This document shows, in pieces, positions 1 to 5,242 of a DNA stretch of 6,071 nucleotides (positions are counted from its first letter, which is position 1; each line of letters starts with the position of its first letter). A program made the translations under genes and the position numbers. The notes beneath the pieces were generated by a model that was given only the letters and a program-made list of their open reading frames with translations, did no database searches and had not been told where the DNA came from. The DNA is from an uncultured Eubacteriales bacterium. GTDB taxonomy: Bacteria > Bacillota > Clostridia > Oscillospirales > QAMX01. The DNA lies in NCBI GenBank assembly GCA_900551265.1, contig URVL01000140.1:1-6071 (forward strand), given 5' to 3'.

Positions 1-199
1 CGTCATACGACGTAGAACGGTAGGCTTTGGTTTCGGCAAAACCATCAGACTTTACAACACGAGGCTCGTCGTCTTCCCAAACCGCACCGTTATAATCAGA
101 CGAATAATCCTGATAAGGTGTGGACGACTTACGGCTACTCGAACCGCGGGTACCTTTTGTATTGTTCACACGGCTGCCAGAACCGCTGAATAGCTTCAT
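1..199 (-). CDS. N-terminal fragment of a Ser/Thr/Arg-rich protein of unknown function, cut by the left edge
   Basis: An open frame starts at ATG 199-197 and stays open to the window edge, giving 66 residues. A good Shine-Dalgarno site (GGAGGA, about 9 nt upstream) supports the start. The visible part begins MKLFSGSGSR, then has a basic Ser/Thr/Gly-rich stretch (residues 5-26) and an acidic, Tyr/Asp-containing stretch (about 29-46). It has no signal peptide or membrane segment and looks disordered. It is co-directional with the FHA gene upstream, 89 nt away, so it may share its transcript. I do not recognise the family. Disordered basic cytoplasmic tails like this precede the membrane anchor in some LytR-CpsA-Psr proteins of Clostridia, but that is only a possibility because the diagnostic part lies outside the window. 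It is called as a gene from its RBS, its open frame and its place in the gene run. Confidence 0.68.
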   Translation of the reverse strand, partial: MKLFSGSGSRVNNTKGTRGSSSRKSSTPYQDYSSDYNGAVWEDDEPRVVKSDGFAETKAYRSTSYD

Positions 200-288
200 A
201 ATAAGGGGTCCTCCGGAGAATGTCGTTATAGAACTTAGACGCTGCAATCAGAAATTTTGTTTCGATAATACCGACAAATCATGATATA

Positions 289-1815
289 TTAACCCTGATT
301 CTGTGCGTATTCTATGCGGACTTCCATCATATTATCCGGAAGTCCCAGATAAAAACGATCGCCATTTCGCAGAGAATAGAGTCTTCCGGGAATGATCCGG
401 TTTCCACTGGGGAAATATGTTCCGTTTGCAGAGGAAAAATCTTCTAAAAGCACCCGCCCTGTCTGACGGTTAAAGGAAACAGAACAGTGACGGCGGCTGA
501 CCTCAATAGCATCTGCCGGGAATACAACATCGCAGACGTTGGGATCACGCCCGATGGTAACCTGATCTGAAACAGGAATTACGGTCCCCTTCAGACGTCC
601 GCTTAAAACGGATACGGAGACATTTTTCGGAATGACCGTCTGCTGTGTGGAGCGCTTCGGTGGAACTGCCGGCGCAGACGCAACAGGCGGGATGTTGACG
701 GCATAAGTGGATGCACGCCCATTGGATGCCGAATGTGCGCCGGAATGTTTTTGCGAAGGAGAGGAGGAGAGTTGGCCTCGCTGTTCCTCCATATCCTTGC
801 GCGCACGGCTGGCCTCACGCTCTAAATCGGAAACATCGTCAAGATCAAGTTTACTCTTACGAATTCGAAGGACAACGAGCAGCACGACCAAAATTAAAAT
901 TGCCGCGACCAGAATAATGACATAGATTAAGATATCGGAGAGGGAAAAATTGTTGGAGCCGGATTCGTATACTTCATAACTTACGCCCAACTGATCGAGC
1001 GCAGCCATAATTGCGGAAGATGTGAGAGCTATGGTTCCTTCGTACTCATCTGTCCAAAGATTCAAGCCGACCAGATAGCCATTGGCATCAAAAAGGGCGC
1101 TGCCCTGTGCGCCGCGATTGGGCGCCATGGTATAATAGGTGAGCGCATTATTCCCATCTTCAATTGAGGCGACATATTGAACACGCGCTTCTTCTGTGGC
1201 AAGGCTCCAGTTTGTAACGTAGGCGTCCTGTGTTGCAGGTACGATGCCGTCGAGCTCCGAGCCGCTGAGCGCAAACGTATAAACAGCTTCGTTTTCTTGC
1301 AGAAAGTCCGCATAAGCATAGGTGAAAACAGAGGCGGAGAAGTCAAAATTGGGATCCGACGGTGTGAGGAAGAGAATCCGATCGGATGCACTCTGCGATA
1401 CAGGGGTAAGTTCGACATACGCGCCGTTGTAAACGGCGTAGTAGGCCGTATCAGTAATGAGGGCGTATGTGGAGAGCTCCGATTCGTCTATATATATCCC
1501 TCCGTCCTCCAAAAAACCGATCAGCTGGTCACCAAGCTGTGCATATACGCGGTCGGGCTCCGCAAGTGCGGCGTCTGTAACCAGATACGTTACGCCGTCG
1601 GCGGTTTGCCCCGCGGAGAAACACATGGCGCTGGTCCAGACCGTATAAATATTGTCGTCAATCGAATCCATTGTAACCGTATGGACGACGTTTAACTGAA
1701 AGAGACCGCCGGAGAGTTCCGTCTTGTCAAAGACGGCAGATCCGGAACCGGTCATAAAAGCGGCGGCAAATATCAGTATTAGAATCAAAGAAACGCGTTT
1801 TCTGCAGTTATCCAT
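289..1815 (-). CDS. Membrane protein with extracytoplasmic trypsin-like pseudoprotease domain and cytoplasmic FHA domain
   Basis: This encodes 508 residues from ATG 1815-1813. Residues 1-8 are polar/basic and about 9-22 form a hydrophobic signal peptide or anchor. Residues about 30-285 look like a chymotrypsin-fold domain: LVTDAAL at 78-84 matches the usual I-V-T-N-x-H-V block, and GAQGSALFDANG at 235-246 matches the GNSGGPLFD block. The His position is Ala83 and the Ser position is Gln237, so it is probably catalytically dead; Asp145 may correspond to the triad Asp. A single membrane helix lies at about 295-316, followed by RIRKSK as a positive-inside stop-transfer. A Ser/Pro/Ala-rich linker (about 345-395) leads to an FHA domain at about 398-503 with IGR (421-423), SRRH (440-443) and NGT (464-466), the conserved phosphothreonine-binding residues. 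Inferred role: linking an outside signal to Ser/Thr-kinase phosphosignalling inside. An in-frame GTG at 1836 would add seven residues, but it has no RBS and sits about 12 nt from the predicted transcription start; a G-rich stretch (GGATGGGGG) precedes the ATG. No kinase gene is in the window. Confidence 0.9.
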   Translation of the reverse strand: MDNCRKRVSLILILIFAAAFMTGSGSAVFDKTELSGGLFQLNVVHTVTMDSIDDNIYTVWTSAMCFSAGQTADGVTYLVTDAALAEPDRVYAQLGDQLIGFLEDGGIYIDESELSTYALITDTAYYAVYNGAYVELTPVSQSASDRILFLTPSDPNFDFSASVFTYAYADFLQENEAVYTFALSGSELDGIVPATQDAYVTNWSLATEEARVQYVASIEDGNNALTYYTMAPNRGAQGSALFDANGYLVGLNLWTDEYEGTIALTSSAIMAALDQLGVSYEVYESGSNNFSLSDILIYVIILVAAILILVVLLVVLRIRKSKLDLDDVSDLEREASRARKDMEEQRGQLSSSPSQKHSGAHSASNGRASTYAVNIPPVASAPAVPPKRSTQQTVIPKNVSVSVLSGRLKGTVIPVSDQVTIGRDPNVCDVVFPADAIEVSRRHCSVSFNRQTGRVLLEDFSSANGTYFPSGNRIIPGRLYSLRNGDRFYLGLPDNMMEVRIEYAQNQG

Positions 1816-1854
1816 TTTTAAAGTGCCCCCATCCACCAGGATATCGTAAGCTCT

Positions 1855-1883
1855 ATCATAGCAAATTTAGTCGCTTATTGCAA
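1855..1883 (-). promoter_or_regulatory. Candidate SigA-type promoter for the FHA gene
   Basis: On the minus strand, TTGCAA (1883-1878) is followed by a 17-nt spacer and TATGAT (1860-1855), with a TGC extended -10 just before it. The -35 matches consensus at four of six positions and the -10 at five of six. The predicted start near 1848 leaves a leader of about 33 nt to ATG 1815. The -35 lies inside an 8-bp palindrome, ATTGCAAT (1877-1884). It could let the FHA gene be transcribed apart from the helicase-loader gene upstream. Confidence 0.5.
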
Positions 1884-1898
1884 TGTAAAAACAATTGT

Positions 1899-2891
1899 TT
1901 AATAAAAATTCACACGTTTGTTTTTTCGAAGATCCGCACCAAAAAAATGCAGGGTCTCAAATTCGCCTTCCAGTCGAGACAGCGTCTGCGCCGGATAACG
2001 ACGTCTCAGTTCTTCATAATTCTGATTTGTCATAAACACGCAGGCACGTCTTGCCGTAAGTCTGACGCTCAAAAGCTGATAAAGACCGGCGTTTGTCACA
2101 GTCGTCGCCATTTCCGTGCCGAGATCGTCGAGGATCAGCAGATCACAGCTTTCACAACGCAGGATATCGCTCTTTGCAGTATCGTCTTCACGGTGAAAAC
2201 GGGCGTCCTCATATTTTGAAAGGAGCCGACCGGCGCTTTCGTAGATAACAGATATGTCCTGGCTTACAGCCTGATATGCCAGACAGGCAGCGACAAACGT
2301 CTTACCCGTGCCAGGAGGACCGGAGAAAAACAAGTTGCCGCGAACTCCCTGTTTATCTAAAAAGGAACGGCAAACGTGTATAATGTAGCGCATGTTTTCC
2401 CGCGCTGAAATTCGGGATGTTCCGGCACGTTCGTCGGAAAAAAGCAAGAGATTAATATCCTGAAAATAAGTCGGCGGCATACCGATCGTATAGGTGAGTT
2501 CCTGCACCTGTGCATCCCGGTAAATAGTGCGCAGGCAGGTACACATTCCCTCCGCAACGTAGCCGGTATCCGAACAATAGGGGCACATCGGTTCTCGATC
2601 GAGATAAGAGGGAGGATAACCATGTTCTTCCAGGATTGCCGCACGTTCCTGACGCAGAGACTGATTTTGCAGCTGCTGTTCCCGTACGAGATCGCCGGCG
2701 TTTGCGCCGGAAGACAGCGCGGCGTTGATTGCACGGATCACCGAGCGTCGAAGTTCGGTATCAATTTCGCGCAGGCGCGGAAACCGTGCCTCCAGTATCT
2801 GAGCACGGGTATCGAGCTCTCGTTCATGCATCGCCGCACGCTGTTCCAGCGTCTCAGATGCACGCGCTAGTAATTTTCCGTCAAACCCCAC
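1899..2891 (-). CDS. DnaC/DnaI-like AAA+ ATPase, putative replicative helicase loader
   Basis: This 330-residue protein belongs to the DnaC/DnaI family of cytoplasmic ATPases that place the replicative helicase on DNA. Residues about 8-95 are rich in Glu, Arg, Leu and Gln and probably form helices or a coiled coil, the usual helicase-contacting region. A likely zinc site follows: Cys103 and Cys106 (CPYC) and Cys117 and Cys119 (CTC). The AAA+ core has Walker A GPPGTGKT (191-198), Walker B LLILDD (251-256), a sensor-1 MTN (287-289) and a candidate arginine finger in SRLEGEF (Arg306). The length is normal for clostridial members. The start is GTG 2891-2889: AAGGAG lies 8 nt upstream, and the codon two positions before it is the stop of the DnaD-domain gene, so no earlier start is possible. 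This tight pairing with a DnaD protein is the best context support for helicase loading. IstB-like transposition ATPases share the core, but the zinc region and neighbour argue against that. Confidence 0.93.
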   Translation of the reverse strand: MGFDGKLLARASETLEQRAAMHERELDTRAQILEARFPRLREIDTELRRSVIRAINAALSSGANAGDLVREQQLQNQSLRQERAAILEEHGYPPSYLDREPMCPYCSDTGYVAEGMCTCLRTIYRDAQVQELTYTIGMPPTYFQDINLLLFSDERAGTSRISARENMRYIIHVCRSFLDKQGVRGNLFFSGPPGTGKTFVAACLAYQAVSQDISVIYESAGRLLSKYEDARFHREDDTAKSDILRCESCDLLILDDLGTEMATTVTNAGLYQLLSVRLTARRACVFMTNQNYEELRRRYPAQTLSRLEGEFETLHFFGADLRKNKRVNFY

Positions 2892-2894
2892 GTT

Positions 2895-3896
2895 TTATTC
2901 TCCTTCTTTTTCGCCGTTCTGGAAGTATTGCAGTACGCGTTCATCATAATCGCTGCCCGGAGACTCCTGCTGCGCGTGCGCATAAGTGGACGCGCCGTTT
3001 TTACGATATCGTTCACCCTCTTCCACGTCGGCGGGCGTGCGATAGCCTTTATGGGACCAGCTCAATAAAATGCTGCGCATATAAGGCCAGATAAGAGATC
3101 CTTTTTTTGTCACGGTCAAATCATAGGCGAGTGCGATCAGCTCCAAAGACGGATCCAGATCAATGAAAAGATCAATATAACGCCGCTCTGTCGGACTTGG
3201 CGCGCGTCCCGTAATGCCCAGCATCCGCATGACACGCCCTGCCGAGCTGCGCCTATGTTCCCAATCCTTTATGTAGCGTTCGGCCTCTGCAACGGTGGTA
3301 ATTCCGTGCTCGTACCAACGAACAGCTTCTGATTTAATGTCCCGAAAATTGACGGAGACAGGATGCTCCGGCGTACTTTTTCGCTCTGCTTCGCGCGCAA
3401 CGTGATTAATCAGAAGCGCAATGACGTTTGCAGGCAGGCGCAGGTAATCATAGATCATCATAAGCGCGCTGACCTCATATTGTAGCAACGGATGTCCCAC
3501 CGCCTTTTCAGCCTGCGTATAAATAAAAGCGAAATCCCGATTTTCCATTGCACCGGCCAGCTCGGCGCGGGTATAACTTGGCATGGTGTTGACACGCGCA
3601 GTATCAAGCGCGGGCGGTTCAGAATGCGTGACAGACGCCCCCGCCTCTTGTTGCACGGATTGCTTGGGTCCATCTAACGGCTGCTTCCCCTCAATGATCT
3701 CCATGGCGGCTGAAAACCGGACACGACTGAGGCCGAGCTCGCGCATGGCAAGTTCCGAATCAAACTGTTCGCCCGCTTGCATAATATAGAGCAACACAAG
3801 CGCTGCATCCGGACTTTTCGCCTCAAGCACTTTTGAGACAGCTTTTGCCGAAACCGTGTAAATTTTCTCGCTTTTAACAAAGGCAAAAGCCTCCAC
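2895..3896 (-). CDS. DnaD-domain replication initiation/restart protein
   Basis: This 333-residue protein resembles the DnaD/DnaB family of Bacillota, which remodels DNA and recruits the helicase loader at origins and stalled forks. Residues about 1-70 look like a small winged-helix region, with a helix-turn-helix-like stretch at 52-68. Residues about 71-105 are a polar linker. A first DnaD-like helical unit spans about 106-212 and ends with WYEHGITTVAEAERYI. A second spans about 222-295 and carries the clearer family signature: SLELIALAYDLTV, then IWPYMRSILLSW, then HKGYRTPADVEEGE. The tail (296-333) is polar. The start is GTG 3896-3894: GAGGTGA is 6 nt upstream and an in-frame TGA lies nine bases before the GTG, so the frame cannot begin earlier. 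It is the first gene of the leftward operon and is followed after 3 nt by the helicase-loader gene. The family call is firm; the exact step at which it acts is inferred. Confidence 0.88.
   Translation of the reverse strand: MEAFAFVKSEKIYTVSAKAVSKVLEAKSPDAALVLLYIMQAGEQFDSELAMRELGLSRVRFSAAMEIIEGKQPLDGPKQSVQQEAGASVTHSEPPALDTARVNTMPSYTRAELAGAMENRDFAFIYTQAEKAVGHPLLQYEVSALMMIYDYLRLPANVIALLINHVAREAERKSTPEHPVSVNFRDIKSEAVRWYEHGITTVAEAERYIKDWEHRRSSAGRVMRMLGITGRAPSPTERRYIDLFIDLDPSLELIALAYDLTVTKKGSLIWPYMRSILLSWSHKGYRTPADVEEGERYRKNGASTYAHAQQESPGSDYDERVLQYFQNGEKEGE
2900..2905 (-). promoter_or_regulatory. Ribosome binding site that sets the GTG start of the helicase-loader gene
   Basis: AAGGAG lies 8 nt upstream of GTG 2891 and inside the last codons (for GEKEGE) of the DnaD-domain gene. 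Ribosomes finishing the first gene therefore pass over the site that starts the second, which suggests translational coupling. Confidence 0.8.
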
Positions 3897-3933
3897 TGCA
3901 TGTCACCTCATCTATTTCAGTATATTCCTTATT

Positions 3934-3963
3934 ATTATAGCATGTCCTGTCGAAGCGTGTAAA
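3934..3963 (-). promoter_or_regulatory. SigA-type promoter for the leftward DnaD/helicase-loader operon
   Basis: On the minus strand, TTTACA (3963-3958, five of six matches) is separated by 18 nt from a perfect TATAAT (3939-3934), with a TGC extended -10 element. Transcription should start near 3927, giving a leader of about 30 nt before GTG 3896 that contains the GAGGTGA ribosome binding site at 3903-3909. Confidence 0.75.
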
Positions 3964-4115
3964 CTCTTTTTCGGAAAATCGTTTTGGTGGGTTCCTTGTC
4001 GTGTTCTGATGAAAAATGTATGTTTGCCGTTCCACATGTATCATGCCACACAGTAAATGCATATAAAAATATGAGGCATTTTCTATGAATTTTTATTACA
4101 AATGATTATATACAC
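3964..4115. other. Spacer between divergent promoters, with an AT-rich block and an imperfect inverted repeat
   Basis: No gene was found between the two promoter cores. The side next to the rightward promoter (about 4083-4115) is very AT-rich and could act as an UP element. An interrupted inverted repeat, AAATGC (4055-4060) with GCATTT (4076-4081), encloses ATAT-AAAA-ATAT and could be a regulator site for either promoter. A short mirror, TTTTC-G-GAAAA, lies at 3968-3978 just upstream of the leftward -35. None of these is a recognised operator. Confidence 0.4.
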
Positions 4116-4144
4116 TTGAAAGTCAATAGCAGACATGGTATAAT
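4116..4144 (+). promoter_or_regulatory. Strong SigA-type promoter for the adaptor/permease operon
   Basis: TTGAAA (4116-4121), a 17-nt spacer and a perfect TATAAT (4139-4144) with TGG extended -10 context match the vegetative promoter consensus closely. Transcription should start near 4151, giving a leader of about 27 nt with AAGGAAGG (4164-4171) 6 nt before ATG 4178. The short leader leaves no room for a riboswitch. Confidence 0.85.
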
Positions 4145-4177
4145 TCAACAAAATATTGTCGAGAAGGAAGGGTTAAA

Positions 4178-5203
4178 ATGAGAACTGTGCCAAAAATAGT
4201 GTGGCGATCAGGAGTGCGGATGATGTCGCTGATCGTGTTTGCTGTAGCGCTTTGTTCGCTTTTTACCGGGTGCTATCTGCTGCCGGAAGAGGAGGAGACT
4301 TTGGAGGCACCGACGCTTACGGTAAAGGAAGTGACCTATACGACCTATACGGTTGAGACAGGCGATATCGAACGCTGGGAAAGCGGAACCGGATATTTCG
4401 CTTCTACCAACAATGAAACGCTTCTTTTCGGCAAAAGCGGAACGATGCAGAAAATCTATGTGCGTTCCGGCGATACGGTAACGGAGGGCCAGCTTTTAGC
4501 GGAGCTTGATACCGAAGACATTGCGGACCAGATTGAATATCAGGAATATGTGGTTGAAAAAGCAAAACTCAATTACTATGCTCAGGCTGAAAACGGCTAT
4601 GGGTATTCAACGCAGATTGCTAAGCTTGATTATGACTACCAGCAGAAGCAGCTTGACAAACTGTATGCACAGGCGGAAAACAGCGCGATTTATGCGCCAA
4701 TGGATGGTGTCGTGACGTATACGGCGTCGCTTTCTGCAGGAGATTATGTAGAGGCGGACCGGGCCATCGTTACGGTGGCTGATCCAACGCAGTTGATCAT
4801 CTTATATGCGCCGGAAAATGTAGACGAGATTTATACGGGGATGACGCTGGATATTACCCTGAAAAATGACGAACAGTCCTACACCGGAACCGTTGTTCAG
4901 ACGCCTGCGGATATTCCGGCAGGGGCATCAGATGAAGACCTGACCAATATTCATATTGAATTGGACGAAACGCCTGATTTTGCATCAATCGGGACCAGCG
5001 TCAATATTGAAATTTTACTGGAAAAGAAAGAAAATGTGATAGCGTTACCTTCGAAATATCTTTCAAAGGTTTCAACCCGCTATTATGTACGGGTACTCGT
5101 TGACGGGCTTCCTGAGGAACGCGACGTGACGGTTGGCATGAACAACGGCAGCCTTTATGAGATCACAGGAGGACTTGAGCCCGGCGAGGAACTTGTGGCG
5201 TAA
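4178..5203 (+). CDS. HlyD/MacA-type membrane fusion (adaptor) lipoprotein of an ABC transporter
   Basis: This 341-residue protein belongs to the periplasmic adaptor/membrane fusion family, which in Gram-positives sits on the outer face of the membrane and works with a MacB/FtsX-type permease. It has a basic N-terminus, a hydrophobic segment (about 16-30) and a lipobox-like FTGC with Cys32 as the probable lipid-modified residue; Phe at -3 is less usual than Leu. The first biotinyl-lipoyl half (about 84-112, with GTMQKIYVRSGDTVTEGQLLAELD-type features) leads to a short hairpin (about 113-168), then the second half (about 170-202, APMDGVVTYTASLSAGDYV). Beta-barrel segments follow (about 203-285), then a membrane-proximal domain to the end, with GLEPGEELV as the typical closing motif. 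The hairpin is short, consistent with the absence of an outer-membrane partner. The start is fixed by AAGGAAGG 6 nt upstream. The permease gene follows after 39 nt with no terminator. The substrate cannot be read from the sequence. Confidence 0.92.
   Translation: MRTVPKIVWRSGVRMMSLIVFAVALCSLFTGCYLLPEEEETLEAPTLTVKEVTYTTYTVETGDIERWESGTGYFASTNNETLLFGKSGTMQKIYVRSGDTVTEGQLLAELDTEDIADQIEYQEYVVEKAKLNYYAQAENGYGYSTQIAKLDYDYQQKQLDKLYAQAENSAIYAPMDGVVTYTASLSAGDYVEADRAIVTVADPTQLIILYAPENVDEIYTGMTLDITLKNDEQSYTGTVVQTPADIPAGASDEDLTNIHIELDETPDFASIGTSVNIEILLEKKENVIALPSKYLSKVSTRYYVRVLVDGLPEERDVTVGMNNGSLYEITGGLEPGEELVA
4577..4681 (+). repeat. Short direct repeat within the adaptor hairpin (YAQAEN twice, 29 codons apart)
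   Basis: Residues 134-139 and 163-168 of the adaptor are both YAQAEN. The coding copies at 4577-4594 and 4664-4681 match at 16 of 18 bases, differing only at two third-codon positions. They flank the two arms of the predicted hairpin and may mark an internal duplication, or equivalent places at the base of each arm. Confidence 0.6.
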
Positions 5204-5224
5204 AGCGTATGCGGAACCGGTTAA

Positions 5225-5234
5225 GAAGGGAGGG
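5225..5234 (+). promoter_or_regulatory. Ribosome binding site supporting the TTG start of the permease gene
   Basis: The purine run GAAGGGAGGG ends 8 nt before TTG 5243. No ATG or GTG in the permease frame lies between the in-frame stop TAA at 5222-5224 and this TTG, and the next in-frame ATG (5285) would remove half of the N-terminal membrane-entry segment. The site therefore decides the start. Confidence 0.75.
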
Positions 5235-5242
5235 ACGCGCTT

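Noticed and set aside
225..243. Possible promoter before the leftmost gene (TATAAC at 230-225)
   Set aside because: The -10-like element has no acceptable -35 at 16-18 nt, so I do not call a promoter.
1177..1695. Plus-strand open frame of 172 codons
   Set aside because: It lies wholly opposite the FHA/pseudoprotease gene, has no RBS and its translation has no recognisable domain; it is a shadow of the real gene.
1813..1836. GTG 1836 as the start of the FHA gene
   Set aside because: It has no Shine-Dalgarno site upstream and adds a polar extension before the signal peptide; ATG 1815 follows a G-rich site and fits the predicted transcription start better.
1889..1900. AAACAATTGTTT followed by T residues as an intrinsic terminator of the helicase-loader gene
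   Set aside because: A loopless AT-only palindrome would give at most a 4-bp stem in RNA, too weak to terminate.
1878..2219. Plus-strand open frame of 113 codons
   Set aside because: It is antisense to the helicase-loader ATPase core (Walker B and sensor-1 region) and has no supporting start signal.
3874..4062. Minus-strand open frame of 62 codons over the divergent intergenic region
   Set aside because: It overlaps the predicted leftward promoter and the start of the DnaD-domain gene, and has no RBS or protein-like composition.
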